Origin: Apiospora phragmitis
Lineage: Eukaryota > Ascomycota > Sordariomycetes > Amphisphaeriales > Apiosporaceae
Assembly (NCBI GenBank): GCA_038363925.1
Contig: JAQQWL010000013.1
Span: forward strand, 2,604,001-2,668,000
Direction of reading: 5' to 3'
Length of the DNA: 64,000 bases
Position 1 is the stretch's first letter. Each line of letters opens with the position of its first letter. The notes under the pieces are model-generated. The model was not told where the DNA came from. It searched no databases and saw nothing but the letters and a program-made list of their open reading frames with translations. This document shows positions 11,560-24,553 of the stretch, piece after piece. The translations under genes were made by a program, and so were the position numbers.

Positions 11560-14500
11560 GACGATTATGATGATGAAGGTGGTGGTGGTGGTGAGAAAGA
11601 AAGCCCAACAACGGCGACTACTCAGTCCCCCAAGCAGATCCGTCTTGAGAGAGTGTGTGTATAGCAGGATAAGTGAGTGTGTTTGTTGGTATTATAGTAT
11701 AAGTAAGGCAGTGAGTGCGAAGAGCAGCAAGCAGAAAGCAATATTAATGAGTGTCAGAGAGAACCGGCGAGGCCCCTAAACGAGTGTCAGTTGCCAGTGA
11801 CTGGTCTGGTCGTGATGGCTTGGGGGGAGATGTGATTAGAGAGATGGAGACTGTGCCCTTCTTCTATATGCAGTCCGACGTCGACGACAGCATTGCCCTT
11901 TCCTCGCCTCACAGAATAGAGTGACGCCTATTTCGGAGCGCAGATAGTGCACAGACTCAAGCCAGAGGACGTGATCTCAACGCGACGACAATCTCGCAAA
12001 GGGTTACGGGTAGGTAGACGACGGGTCGGTCTCATAACAATAACGCGAAAAAATAAGGGACTGCTGCAGGGAGCAAATAGTCCAGGTAGGGAAGGTCTCA
12101 AAAGGGTCCCATCGGATCGATGATGACGGCTATCTAGCCAAGTGTCTGTGTGCCTGCTGGATAGGATAGTCAGAGTAATCAAACCGTTGGTGTAATACGG
12201 CGAGTGGTGTGTATGGGCGGAGATAGACAGTGCCAGGGTAGCTGGCATCTGGCAAGTAAGTATAGGGGACTATCAACTAGAGCAGAAGAAAAGAGGCGCT
12301 TACGTGACGGTTGGCTTCCCGTGCAGAGATATCTATCATGTGCCGGAGATTGAGCCTCACCCAGTACCGGAAATCATGGTGGTTCGGCCCGCTGCACACC
12401 GGTTCCAGATTCTCTTATACATCGCAGTGTAGCCGGATATCTTCATTCTTGGCTCTATCCAAACCGCCAAAGGAGCTCCCCGCTTCTTCTTTTCATTTCA
12501 TATCATTGAATGGACAGAGAATGGTTGTTGCAGCCGGGGTTCAACAGTTTTGGCCTCTCTCGTTTATCTGGTGTGAATATCGGCCACTGAAGGCTGTCAG
12601 TCGAAGTTCGAGACGTCGTGTCGGTAGATGGGTGGTTTAACGTCATACACTCACTTCCGCTGATGTTCCATCCAGTTGGAATGACTTCGACTTTCCATCT
12701 GCATGCTCTTTAGCATTCGTTCGTGCAGCTGCAGGTCTGACCAGCATTAAAGCATGCCCTGCTTGCTTTCTTCTTCGGCCCCCCTCCCCTTCGTCGACTC
12801 CTTTCTTTTTCTCTGCTTCTTGGCAGCCCGCATGGCTCAGGAACGGGCGCATCAACCTGACAAGTGCAGTGAGTGATACCAGCCTACCAGCCTCTTGCCA
12901 GTAGTCATCATCCATGTTTGATGATCGGCCCCATCATGCCATGCCCTCATTTGCTTTTGCATGCAGGTCCTACATGGCAGTCCTGACACGCTACTGCGAA
13001 CGATGAGTGCTGCTGCTGCTTTTCTATATTAGCAAAGAACAGCCGCCTAACCCACACCTTGAAATGAGGACGATCAGAAAGTAATGTCGGCGGTGTCAGT
13101 CTCTTTCGAGGAGTGGACGGGCAAGAGTATTATTAAGATTAAAGACGCTGATACGGCATGAACCGTGTATAGACAGACAGGCACTCGTATTCTTCGTCGG
13201 AGGCTGGGCGTGGTGAGACACAACGTGGCAGCATGTCGATCTTTCAATGTACGACTTCGTAGACCAATCCGAATAGACCATCAACTGTCATCATTACGGA
13301 GTACTACTCGTAGCAATGCTCACACAACCATAATTCAATGTAAAGATGCGCCATGAGGAGAACATACTGCCAATTCCCATGATCAATGCTGTATTCGACT
13401 CGGCAGGAAGCGGCATACAGACTGCCTGTGGAAATGCCAACAGAGCCGATCATACATCTAATCAGCAAGCCGCCGCAAAAGCAAACCTGCTGTCAAAACG
13501 CACATCAATTGCACCTCGGCTTGCTAGCCGGGAAGGCCCATCATGATTGGCAGGGTCAAGTAGGAGTGGCACCTCCCAGGACCAATTTCGATTGGGACTC
13601 TAGAAGGGTGGGTGTCTTAGTCAGACAGCCAGGAACAGATCTCATACATCCAATTCCTCGCTGGCTCAGAGAAGAGACTTATTGAACTCTTTCATGAGTC
13701 CCGGTGCCCATCGACATCATCAATAAAGTGAACTGGCAGAGAGCTGCCCCGCCTATTACGATTGGTCTTTGCTGCTGCAGGAACAACATCTTTCCCTTAA
13801 TTACTCAGGGTTTCTACCGGAACGCGACCGCGTTTTGCTATGAACTGGATTGACGGGAGGCAAGACGACACAGCGTTCAGAGATCTTGCCCGTTGCCGGA
13901 GATAAGAGGCTCGTTCTCATATCCTCGTTGGGAAATTAGTTGGTGAGAGGTACGAATAATGTCACTTATCTTCACTGCTACATCGATATCCGGCTCGCGG
14001 ACCATCATTAACAGTAGCCGTTTCTAACTTCTTTAAAGATTTTATGTCACAACAGAGCTGAATTTATAGATGCGAAATGTCCGTGGTCTTGATGGTCCCT
14101 TACCGTAGTCAAATTGACCAAGATGTTTTTCCGGTATGCTGCTAACAGTACACTTCAGAGGGGCTTCCCAGTCATCAGAAGAAGGACACAAGAATCGTTC
14201 TCACATATACCTGCACATGCTAGCAAGAAGAAACAGACGGTATCGTACGTCACAGGCCTTATGGTGGTCATAAAAATATGAGCGCCTTCCTGTTCAGTTG
14301 ATGTGTTGCTGTATACCTGTGCTCAATTGCCTCGATTTTTGACAGCAAAGTCTCAGCATGGACTCGTCAATCTCCTCAATCTCCAATGTCACCAAGCACA
14401 GATTTCCTCATCTGTGCGTTATGAGTCCGTGAATACTTTATCTCTGATAGGTATAAAGATATATACTGCCAACCGCCCGCAATACACTTATCCTTTCAGC

Positions 14501-16365
14501 CCTCTCCATTCCTCTCCATGTACGTTCGAGTTGCAATCAGCCTCTCTTTCCCCGACCCCGATCCCGAGGCACCCATGAATACGATCGGCTTTAACAAGCC
14601 CACAAGAAGTAAAAGAAGGTGCTCCCACACGGCCGTTAGGGGAAATGGATGTCACTGGCCACTATCCAACGTAGCCAGTTGTCGCAGTGAACTCGGAAGA
14701 ACTCGACCGCTATAACCGACACCTTTCCGACAAAATGTCCGCCGACTCGGGACGCACCTGAGCCTGGCAGCAGACTTGCCCGGCCGTGGCCATGGAGTTT
14801 GTCTCGGCTCCCTCGTCTACCAAAGTTTCCCGTAAACTACACCGCAGACGCCAAACTACCTACCATGAGACGCACGTGCCGGTAACAAAGCTTTTAACCG
14901 GTCCGAATAAGCTCTACTCATGGTGGAGGGTATCCCCAGAGTGTTGGCAATGCCATTGAGCACCCTTCTTTGGTTGTCTCGATATAGCGATGATGGTCAT
15001 TTGCCCATCGTGTGCCAGGCTATGCCAAAGAGGCAGGATGGGCAGCTTTCTGGCAACGATAACCGACGCATAATGCAAATTGCCCCGGTTGTGGTGGCAC
15101 CATGCTGCATCAAGCCGACGATGATATTGAACCAGAGAAGTGTGAATGTCTTGGCTCCCCCGGGAAGTTGATTTCATGGAAGTCGTGAATAGACTCAATT
15201 GGGGGTTTGGCGGGTTGTTGCATACTTACGAACCATGAAATGGGTTTGAGCAGATGCCATGAAGCAACTCAGCCCCAAAGTTGCGGAAGGCCACATAAGG
15301 TGTGACAACTTTAAGACGTTTTCCCCGGGTGTTTTAGCTTGATCGTCCAAGGCTGATTCGAACCGACTTATCAGTTCATCCCGCCGTATAGACATTCTAA
15401 GCTCATGGGACCCAGGGCTCTGAGTTAGGCTCGAGTTGAAGCAATTCACTCAGTCAGCATCGATTTGACTTGCCGATTATTCAGAGCGCGATGTCGTTCC
15501 GGTGTAGTCAGTCGAATGGTTACCAGCAATTTACCGGCTATCGGCAAAGAAGCTGGTCCATCCCATGAGCCGGGCCACGGCGGTCAGACTTCTTGTAGCA
15601 ATCGGCTTCCTCCCATCTGGACCGAGGCATGCGTATATGCCAAGGCCCGCTGTGTGTATGAGACGCCCGTAGTCGAGACGGGTGTTTACAGGAGAAGAAG
15701 AAAGGGTATCTCTGAAGGTGGAAAGGAGCCGAGCGGGAAAAGCTGATCCCTGAGGAAGATCATCAGTTGACCGGTTGCGCAGTGGGTGGTTAGTTGTTTC
15801 GAGATGGGAGATTGTGCGACGTTAGGTACCCCGGAACTGGCTATCATCCAGTCCGCCAGGGATAGCTTTCAAGGAGAGGCTTATTTCTGAGACCGCTGTA
15901 GCAATCAAGCAATAAGCTTCAATTGACTCTGCTTGGGATTCAACCTAAAATCAACCCCTGTGGCTTCGGGAACATTCAATTCTCTCGCTTAGCTCATTGC
16001 AGAAACTCGGTGGATCTGACGCCGTGCATTCACCATTTAGAGGTGCAGCTCAGTGGGTGCCAGTGCAGTGTAGCGGCGCAGGAAGGACAAGCAGGTGGGG
16101 GAGACAGCTGAACAGCGGGCTGACCCTCCCGACGATGACCACATAGTAGTCCCGAATCCTCTTTGGTAACCTCCCATCCCACGAACTTGATCACCCCTAC
16201 ATATACACCTGTGCACTCCCACTTGGCTATCGCGTGCTCTTAGCCGGTCTCAAACAATCAATCTCCCAATGACCATCCTCCGGTGAAAATCATTCTACAG
16301 GGAGCTTCTAGAGCTCAAGGAACGACTGCAACGAACGAACGCCGCTTGCTACCAGAACCAGCATC
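11560..16365. other. Gene-poor intergenic region (4.8 kb)
   Basis: No ORF here shows coherent domain content, biased codon use or plausible introns. It contains the divergent promoters of the Pth11-like and GH125 genes. A small minus-strand ORF at 12643-12915 is Lys/Arg-rich and looks random. No tRNA or transposon ends were recognised. Confidence 0.5.
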
Positions 16366-18329
16366 ATGGCCTGGTCGCTTCGCTCGCTGGCCCCTCTGGC
16401 TTTGGCCTGTTTATTGTCGGACCAAACCGCCGCCCAACAACAGCCATTGTCCGACTTCGACCCCAACGAAGCTTGTCCCGACTACAAATCCTACTCGAGT
16501 TATCCACAGTGCGTTTGCCCACCTCTCTCTCTGCCCTTCCTACCCTGCAGGCGGCCCAGAAGCTTGCTGACAATGCCTTTCTTCTGTCGCACAGCCGGCC
16601 CCTAAGCGAAGGCCCTCTCGCCCTGCCCTTCCAGCGGCCCCATCCACGATGTCGAACCTTCCACTCCGATGCCATTGAGAAGGTGATAGAGGATGTCACT
16701 TCCCGCATGCGAGACCCAGACCTGGCGCGGCTGTTCGAGAACGCCTTTCCGGTTAGTCAAGCCTTGGCAGACACTGCTACCACCAAAGGAAGACAAATCA
16801 GGAACATATGTGCTGATACTAGCCTTGAAAACAGTCAACGACGGACACGACAGTCAAATTTCATACAACGGGAGCAGATGGCAAGAAAAAGAAGAAGAAG
16901 CCCAACACATACTCGCCTTCGGATTCCGGCAAATGGGATGGCCCGCAATCCTTCATCATCACAGGTATGGCTCTCCCAACTTGAATATGGCCCTTCTACG
17001 GAGATACAGAGCGCTGATATACCAGCACAGGTGACATTGTGGCAGAATGGCTGCGAGATTCGACGAATCAGCTGTCGCCGTACCAGCCATTGGCGAAGAA
17101 AGACCCGGCCGTTTATCAACTTATCCTAGGCGCAATCAACACGCAGTCTGAATTTGTTATTGAGTCGCCCTACTGCAACGCCTTCCAGCCGCCGCCCATA
17201 AGCGGGTTGCCCGTCAGTCATAACGGACAGGACGATAATGTGCACCCTGCCTATGAGCCCTCGGCCGTCTTCGAGTGCAAATACGAGCTGGACTCCCTAG
17301 CCCATTTCCTGGCCCTGAGCAACGACTTCAACGACCACACCGGCTCGCGCGAGTACCTGACGACGCGCTGGTTTCTGGCCCTCGAGACGGTCTTCACCGT
17401 GCTCGAGCAGCAGTCGCGCCCAACTTTTGACCCGGAGACGGGCCGCTACGCCCGGAACGAGTACACCTTCAGCCGCAACACGAACCAGGGCACCGAGACG
17501 CTGAACCTGAACGGCGTCGGCAACCCGCTCAACAACGGCACGGGCCTGGTGCGGTCCGCGTTCCGGCCCAGCGACGACGCGACGACGCTGGGCTTCTTCA
17601 TCCCGGCCAACGCCATGATGGCGGTCGAGCTGAAGCGGGCGGCCAACATCCTCAAGGCGGCGGGCGAGGCCACGTGGGCGCGCCGCGCCGAGCGCTGGAG
17701 CCAGACCATCGCCGACGGCGTCTGGGAGCATGGCGTCGTGCGGCACAAGAAGTTCGGCGACGTCTTCGCGTACGAGGTCGACGGCTACGGCTCCGCCCTC
17801 TTCATGGACGACGCCAACTACCCGTCGCTGCTGGCGCTGCCGCTGATGGGCTTCCTGAAGGCCGACGACCCCGTCTACCAGAACACCCGGAAGATGCTGC
17901 TGACCAAGGAGTCGAACCCCTATTTCCTGACGGGTCGCGAGTTCCACGGCATTGGAGGTGAGTTTGTATATCTTCCTATATTCTCTTATTCTTCCTTATC
18001 TCTCTCTCAACCAAACAAGTATGTGTGCTAATGATTTCTGTCTGTCGATTACAGGCCCTCATATCGGTCTGTCCAACGCGTGGCCCATGAGCCTGCTCGT
18101 CCAGGCCCAGACGTCGAACGACGACGCCGAGATCAAAGAGTGCCTGGGTCTTGTGCTCAAGGCGAGCAAGCTAGGGCTGATTCATGAGAGCGTGGACGTT
18201 AACATGGTCAGCTCGTACACGCGCAGCTGGTTCGCGTGGGCCAACGGCGTCTTCGCCGAGACCATCTTGGACATTGCGAAGCGGAAGCCGCATCTGATTT
18301 TCAAGAACGATAAGCCCTATGAGATTTGA
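16366..18329 (+). CDS. Secreted GH125 exo-alpha-1,6-mannosidase (DUF1237)
   Basis: Five exons: 16366-16508, 16595-16751, 16835-16964, 17031-17957 and 18055-18329; 543 residues with frame kept at every junction. A signal peptide (MAWSLRSLAPLALACLLSDQ...) is followed by blocks typical of glycoside hydrolase family 125: GDIVAEWLRDSTNQLSPY, YELDSLAHFLALS, RSAFRPSDDATTLGFFIPAN, FAYEVDGYGSALFMDDANYP and GPHIGLSNAWPMSL. Family members remove alpha-1,6-linked mannose from N-glycans or fungal mannan; this one would act outside the cell or in the secretory pathway. A short poly-Lys stretch near the end of exon 3 is unusual but in frame. The family call is firm; the exact linkage is inferred from the family. 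Confidence 0.93.
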
Positions 18330-18821
18330 TGGATGAAAGCATCGAAAATGAAGAACAAGAGGAAAAGAGAAAAGACATTCCCCTATTAGACATGGGCAAC
18401 TTGGTTACATGAGTATGTGGGTGCATGCGTGTGTAGCATCATCAGAGGAGGAAGCATTGGCAGGGTCATTTTTGGGTGCATCATTATTATACCCCGTGTT
18501 ATAGCGCTCTTTTAGGATTTTTCAATTGGCATGTTTGCATGTTTGCATGCCTGACTGATCGATATTACAACTTTGCTCATAATAAACCAACTGTATGAAA
18601 TTGTCTGGAATGGTGTTACCATCTGGGCCAATAAGGTCGGGGTCTGGATTCGAATCCGATCACCGGCCGGTCACCACGCATAGTGACTGCAACGGTAAGT
18701 TGGGGAAATGCATCTCCGCATTCCGCCGCTCCGGACTTCGGTTCCGATCTTGGATAACGGGGTCCATCTCCACCTTTACAAATACACAGGACGACATATC
18801 ATCCTCCCTTAATCACAGGCG
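18330..18821. other. Intergenic spacer between tandem genes
   Basis: Downstream of the mannosidase and upstream of the aminotransferase, with repeated GCATGTTTGCATG-type sequence near 18530-18550. No gene seen. Confidence 0.6.
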
Positions 18822-20624
18822 ATGCTCAGATGCGGCTTCCGCAGTACATCCCATCATTCACTCTATTCCAGATTCTCACACCAACAGATAATGACCCGTC
18901 TCAGACCCCGCTGCATCCATGAGACAACCATGATGGCATCATCATCAGCAGCAACACCATCCAACTCATCAGCCCCCCAGGCGCAACCGCCACCGTCTCC
19001 TTCTTCTTCTTCCCCTCGTCCCGTGAACGCCTCCGCCATGACCTCTCACCCAGACCACCCCAAGAAACCCATCAACCTCCTGCGCGGCTGGCCCTCGGCC
19101 CGCCTGCTCCCCACCGCAGCCCTGGCGGCGGCCTCGCAGCGCCTGCTGGCCGACCCGGCCCTCGCGACGCCGGCGCTGCTCTACGGGCCCGACCCGGGCT
19201 TCGAGCCCCTCCGCGGCGCCCTGGCCGCCTGGCTCGCCGAGTTCTACTATGGTACTGAGGAGAAAGTGGATGTCGAGCGCGTCGCCGTCAGCGGCGGCGC
19301 CAGCCAGAGCGTCGCATGCATCCTGCAGTCCTTCACGGACCCGGCCTACACCCGCGCCGTCTGGATGGTCGCGCCCTGCTACTTCCTCGCGTGCCCCATC
19401 TTCGCGGACGCCGGGTTTGGGGCGCGGATGCGGGCTGTGCCGGAGGATGAGGAGGGGATCGACCTTGCGGTCTTGGAGGCTGGGTTGCGCAAGTCTGAGG
19501 AGGAGGAAAACGAGGGAGAGGGTGAAAGTGAAAAGTGCTACAAGGATCCGAGTCCGCACCGCAAGCTGTACCGCCACGTCATCTACTGCGTCCCGTCCTT
19601 CTCGAACCCGTCGGGCAAGACCATGAGCTTGCGCCGGCGCGAGGGGCTGTTGGAGCTGGCGCGGCGGTACGATGCATTGGTCATCTGCGATGATGTGTAC
19701 GATATGCTGCAGTGGCAACCTACCACGACCACGACCACGACCACCTCTACTTCAACTTCAACCGAAACCACAGCAACAGCACCACCAGACCTAAACAAAG
19801 CCCTCCTCCCCCGCCTCACAGACCTAGAACGCAACCTTGGAAAATCACCGCATGACCCCCCAGGAAAACACTTCGGCCACGCCGTCTCCAACGGCTCCTT
19901 CAGCAAGCTGGCCGGGCCCGGCCTGCGCACGGGCTGGACCGAGTCGACCCCGGACTTCGCGCACGGCCTGTCACAAACCGGCTCCACGCGCTCCGGCGGC
20001 GCGCCCTCGCAGTTCGCGGCGGCCGTCGTGTACGAGCTGCTGGTCTCGGGCGCGCTCGCGGCCCACCTGCGCGACGCGCTGCGGCCGGCGTACCGGCGGC
20101 GGCACAGGTTGGTGTTCGAGGCGGCGCGGAGGCGGTTGGCGCCGCTGTATAATCGGCTGCAACAACAACAACGACCGGGAGAGGAGGAGGGGGGAGGAGG
20201 GGGAAAAGGCAGAGAGGCGATGATGCTGTCATCTGGCGGCGATGATGATATGGCGGCGATGACGACGGGCATGGCACGCAGCCTCGCGGGCCGCGACGAC
20301 GTCTTCGGCGGCTACTTCGTCTGGTTCCGGCTGCCCGGGGGCCTGATAGCCGACGAGGTGGCGAAGCGGTGCCAGGCCGAGGAGAACCTGGCCATCGGCA
20401 CCGGTCCGCTGTTCGCGGTGCAAGGGGATAGCGACGGGCCGCAGTTTGAGCACGAGGTCCGCCTGTGTTTTGCCTGGGAGGACGAGGCGGACCTCGAGGA
20501 CGGGGTCACGAGGTTGGGCAGCGTTGTCGGGAGAATGCTGCGCGGGGAGCCGATGGCGGAGGTCGCAGCAGCAGGAGGTGGTGGTGGTGGTGGTGGTGGA
20601 AAAAGGGTTGACGAGCTGAAGTAA
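18822..20624 (+). CDS. PLP-dependent class I/II aminotransferase, YER152C-like
   Basis: Single ORF of 600 residues (alternative starts at 18891 and 18930). Fold-type I aminotransferase related to yeast YER152C (2-aminoadipate/kynurenine transaminase group). Blocks seen: INLLRGWPS, LLYGPDPGFEPLRGALAAWL, VSGGASQSVACILQ, the YCVPSFSNPSGKTMS substrate-binding segment, ALVICDDVYDML with the PLP-contacting Asp, and GSFSKLAGPGLRTGW, where Lys-362 should form the Schiff base. It should transaminate an aromatic or aminoadipate-type amino acid in the cytosol. Low-complexity insertions (a Thr/Ser run near 306, an acidic/Gly run near 450, a Gly run at the C-terminus) make it longer than the usual 450-500 residues. 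They look like surface-loop microsatellite expansions. Confidence 0.88.
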   Translation: MLRCGFRSTSHHSLYSRFSHQQIMTRLRPRCIHETTMMASSSAATPSNSSAPQAQPPPSPSSSSPRPVNASAMTSHPDHPKKPINLLRGWPSARLLPTAALAAASQRLLADPALATPALLYGPDPGFEPLRGALAAWLAEFYYGTEEKVDVERVAVSGGASQSVACILQSFTDPAYTRAVWMVAPCYFLACPIFADAGFGARMRAVPEDEEGIDLAVLEAGLRKSEEEENEGEGESEKCYKDPSPHRKLYRHVIYCVPSFSNPSGKTMSLRRREGLLELARRYDALVICDDVYDMLQWQPTTTTTTTTSTSTSTETTATAPPDLNKALLPRLTDLERNLGKSPHDPPGKHFGHAVSNGSFSKLAGPGLRTGWTESTPDFAHGLSQTGSTRSGGAPSQFAAAVVYELLVSGALAAHLRDALRPAYRRRHRLVFEAARRRLAPLYNRLQQQQRPGEEEGGGGGKGREAMMLSSGGDDDMAAMTTGMARSLAGRDDVFGGYFVWFRLPGGLIADEVAKRCQAEENLAIGTGPLFAVQGDSDGPQFEHEVRLCFAWEDEADLEDGVTRLGSVVGRMLRGEPMAEVAAAGGGGGGGGGKRVDELK

Positions 20625-20978
20625 AGTGACTGACTACTGTGAAAATGAAGAGTACATTTAGGTACATACGAGTATATATGTAGAAGGATTCCATGCTGAG
20701 TACAAATTAAGCAAGCATGCATACTACGTGTATGTAGCAGTTATATAGGGGAGTTTGATAATGACAAATTATGCCGCATCTCGAGCATACTTCATTCAAT
20801 CTACCTAGGGTATCATTTTCGTCCATAATAAGCAAGCAAACGAACGCCCTGTGTATATACTTTTTCTTTTACCCAAGCTAAAACAAACAACCCCCAACTC
20901 CTTGCTATTCCTCCATTCATTGCAGTTTTCTCTCTAATTTGACATACCTACATACATACATGCGCAAAGGACAATCAT
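20625..20978. other. Intergenic, convergent 3' regions
   Basis: Short AT-rich spacer between the 3' ends of the aminotransferase and esa1. Nothing else seen. Confidence 0.6.
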
Positions 20979-22494
20979 CTACCAGCCCCACGTCCGCGAG
21001 GACGCCGTGAAGACGGGCGGCTTCCACTGGATGCGGTGCGGGTCGATGGAGCGGTTCTGCTTGGCCTTGGCCTTGGCGCGCTGCTGCATCATCTTCTCCG
21101 ACACGACGAGCTTGTGCTCGCCCTTGTGGTAGACCTGCATCTTGAGCGCCTGCAGCGTGTGCTCGACGTCCTGCGTCGTCATGGCCAGCTCCGACGAGAT
21201 GGACTCGATGCTGCACTTCTCGTCGCCGTCGTTGACTTTGAGCAGCAAATCCAGGATCTGCTCCGACCAGTACTGCCGGTAGCTCAGCAGCCCCAAGTCC
21301 GAGAGCGGCTTCTCGGGCGAGCCCAGCTTGCCCTCGACCTTGGACAGTTCGTAGGAGAAGGCGATCAACAGCCGACCGAAGCCTTTGCGCTGGTACTGCG
21401 GCATCGTCAGGATGCAGGCCACATTGTACCCCTCGGCGCACTCCTTCTCCTTGGAGAAGTAGCCGACGAAGTGGTGGCCCTTCTCGTCCTTCTGCGTCAT
21501 GACGTAGAACAGGAAGGGGTCGACGTCGTAGTAGAGCGTCTTGTGGTCCAGGAACATCTTGGACAGCAGGCACAGGTTGCGGCACCAGGTGCGCTGGCGG
21601 CGGCCGTCGATCTCGAAGAACGACACGTAATCGTCGCGGTAGATCTCGTTGCCGGGCGGGTGCTGCAGCGTGCACTTGTGCCGGTGCCGCGTGAAGGACT
21701 TCTGGTCGCCGTAGTAGCTCAGGCAGAACTCGCAGATGAAGATGACGTCTTCCTGCGTGAAGGCTTCGGGGTAGGGCGAGAAGTACCAGGGAAGAGGTCC
21801 CATTTGCCGAACTGCACCTTGGAGATGTTTCTGATGCGTGCCAGCTCGGTCGGGTTCTGGGTCATGGAACCACCGGTCCGCAGCTTCTCGATCTCGGCCT
21901 CCCTACTAAACTCCTCTTTCTTGACTTCGGGGGCATTGTTGTTGTTGTTGTCGTCGTCGTCGACGTCCATCTCATCGCCGCCACCGCCATTGGCCGCCGG
22001 GGTGTCGCCCTCTTTGGAATCGAGGTCGCGCGGCGTCGAGGGCGCCTTGGACTGGCTCTGCGAATCGACAAACTCGGACCACGGGTGCGGCGTGACGGCC
22101 TCGGAGGTGACGGACTGCTCGCGCTTCCCGGGCGCTTCTGGGCGACGTTCTTCTTGCCGACGTTCTTTCGAGGGGCGGCGACGGCGCCCTTCTTGGTCTT
22201 GCCGGCCTTGGGCTTGTCCTTGTCCGGGTTGGGCCACTCGACGTCCTGGTCGAAATCGATGCGCTTGACGGGGACCCACTCGTCGAGGCGCTTGTTGAAG
22301 TTGTCGAAGTTGCAGTAGAATTGGCGGGCGCTCTTGGTGTCCTTGATGCTCAGGATCTCGGCGCGGCGGGCCTGACCGTCCTTCTCGACCATGGCGATGC
22401 AGCCCACGCGGATCGAGTCGGGCGTGGCCTTGCTCTTCTGTCGCGACCCCTCGGGCCCGACAGCGGCCTCGCCATTCAGAGCGCCGGGCGTCAT
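20979..22494 (-). CDS. esa1: MYST histone acetyltransferase Esa1 (NuA4 catalytic subunit), two apparent frameshifts
   Basis: Acetylates histones H4 and H2A as the catalytic subunit of NuA4. Start ATG at 22494. Order: chromo-barrel domain (from [19 protein letters not shown] to [16 protein letters not shown]), acidic linker, [18 protein letters not shown]2HC zinc finger ([21 protein letters not shown] pattern), active-site Cys in [11 protein letters not shown], acetyl-CoA loop QRKGFGRLL and catalytic Glu in [10 protein letters not shown]. The frame breaks twice: near 22127-22132 (CCCGGG) and near 21789-21791 (GGG on plus, just before [10 protein letters not shown]). Each break is repaired by one added base, and 1516 + 2 gives exactly 505 codons plus stop. 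Esa1 is essential in yeasts, so these are most likely assembly deletions, not a pseudogene. No intron is visible. Confidence 0.92.
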
Positions 22495-22959
22495 GATGGA
22501 TGATGGGCTTTGTTCCAGTGATGGGTTTGATGGCCAAATTGATGCGGATTTTGATGGGAAAAAGATGGATGGCAGTCGCGGAATGAATGCGCGATTCGGA
22601 AACTTATCGAAAATCAATTGATTGGTATGGCGGGGCAAGGCTGGTTTGTTACTGGAAGCTACCAGTAACCTCGCTAAAACTCAGCTGAGAGCTGCCAGCT
22701 TTTTAGCCTTACAGCTCTGCTGAACCATCAATTTGTACCACCTAAGGGCCAGGATACAAAGTCGCCCAGATAACTGTAACAGAAGAATTCTGAAGGGATA
22801 TCATTATTCTGCAACAGGGAAGGCGCTATCATTATGTCTAGATTAGGAAACCCTCATGTACCAAATTCCATGAATTCATCTTTGCTATAGCCAGCTCGCC
22901 GTACGCCGTGACCATGCCTCTATACCCAATCCAATGTAATAAAATACTTATACGCTACC
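22495..22959. other. Intergenic, promoter of esa1
   Basis: Spacer between two minus-strand genes; it must hold the esa1 promoter. No motif is firmly recognised. Confidence 0.5.
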
Positions 22960-23611
22960 TTATTTTGCGCTGCTGTCCAAAGCAGGATAAGAGTGTATCT
23001 GGAGTAATTCGCAGTCAGCTAGAAAGTCTGCTTATACCTCACCGCCGGACGGACAACTTTCTCAACTCACCTGTTCGGAGAAGGAAACCCATTCCTCAAT
23101 GCCCCTCACGTAGGGGTCGGCGCCGGCGTCGGCCAGCGCCTCGTGGCCCCAGACCACGAAGTCGTCGAACCGGGCCCGGCTCTGCAGCGGCGCGATCTCC
23201 AGGGCGTCGGGCAGCTCCTGCACCTCGGCGTCGCGGTCCATCAGCTCCTCGCGCGGGATCTCGCGCTTCGTGTCCCCCTTTTCGGCGACGGCGCCGTAGT
23301 AGCCCGCGGGCAGCGGCACCGTCTTGCCGTGCAGCTTGCGCCCTCGCAGGTACGCCGTTTTGGTTGAGTCGTCTGGGGACAGAACTAGAATTAGACTACC
23401 ATATAGAGCCGCGGAGAATAAGAAGAAGAGGGAAATAAGCCCCGGTTTGTATAGTCGATAATATTTACACACCATCGGCTGTGGTTGGGCTCCAGAAAGA
23501 ATCTAGCGGGGCGACGTTTCCGTCGTGGTGTATGCGACACGGCAGGAGGTTGAGCTGGGCTTTCTTGGGGTCGGCTTGGTGGCCCGCGACGGTGAGCATG
23601 GGTTGCGACAT
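22960..23611 (-). CDS. rnh203: Ribonuclease H2 subunit C (non-catalytic)
   Basis: Three exons on the minus strand: 23611-23473, 23372-23071 and 22998-22960; 159 residues, phases consistent. NLLPCRIHHDGN near residue 22 and the YLRGRKLHGKTVPLPAGYYG block are the signature of the RNase H2 Ylr154p-like subunit (human RNASEH2C, yeast Rnh203). The protein folds with subunit B and supports catalytic subunit A, which removes ribonucleotides from DNA and degrades RNA:DNA hybrids in the nucleus. The last exon is only 13 codons including stop; it is supported by an AGCTGAC branch site and a TCCAG acceptor but by no conservation I can test. Confidence 0.85.
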
Positions 23612-24515
23612 GTTGGATTCCGGAGAATTCTGTTTGTGACTTTGTACTTGTGCCGGGTATCTGATTTTTCAATTGATGTGGATGTAACAGGCGAAGTAGC
23701 TATTGTGTATAATAAGTATCGCAACTGAATCTACCAAAGTCGGTCGGCTTCGCTTCTGGGAGACGCGTTCGCTCTAGGAAAGTCGCGTTCGACTGGACCC
23801 TTGCATGGCAACCCGCGTTAATTGATTGACTGAATTGGGGGGGGGGGAAGAGGGGAGGGTGGTCTCCACACCACCTTCAGCGGCCAAGCTCTGGGATCTC
23901 GCAGGGCAATCTACAATCTTGCCTTGGCCACGTTTGCAGCAAACATGAGTCTCTAGTTATTCCCGAGTACGGCATAGTACGACATAAGTCAACGATTGAC
24001 ACCTGGTTGGCCTCTCGTGATACACCGCGCAAAATGCCATCACCTCGTTGGTGAACTATATACAGACGACAAGCCCCGTCCAACTCATGCCTGTCCTCCT
24101 TCGGGTGGGAAGATTGTCTGTATTTTATCATTGAGAAGAATATAATATACTCCGTACGGCCAGGTTCGTTATACAAGATTGTTATTGACCTCTCGTACTG
24201 CGCTGGAGAAGGGCTGAAGAGTTCTCATTGGAAACATTGGATCCCAAATAGTTCAATCGCGATCGCTGCTATCATCTATGAGGAGGTGTAGGAGGGCATA
24301 CATACGATCCATATGAAGAACTACATCCTCGGGATCGTGATACGCAGGGTCGGGAGTCTCGGGAGTTCTACGGCGACGGTGCTCAGATCCACGTTTCTTG
24401 TTGCGGCCGCTGTCACATCGGAACCCCTCGTTTTCCCTCTAGACTTGAAACTAAAAGCTCCTGCGACTTTTGCTGCAACTCCTGCCTCTGCTGCGGGCTA
24501 CCAGTTGCAACGCTA

Positions 24516-24553
<38 letters not shown>

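Noticed and set aside
18640..18670. GGATTCGAATCC palindrome resembling a tRNA T-loop
   Set aside because: The surrounding sequence cannot form a cloverleaf; it is just a short palindrome.
20979..22494. Calling esa1 a pseudogene
   Set aside because: All domains are intact, both breaks are one-base losses in G/C runs, and the gene is essential in yeasts; assembly error is more likely.
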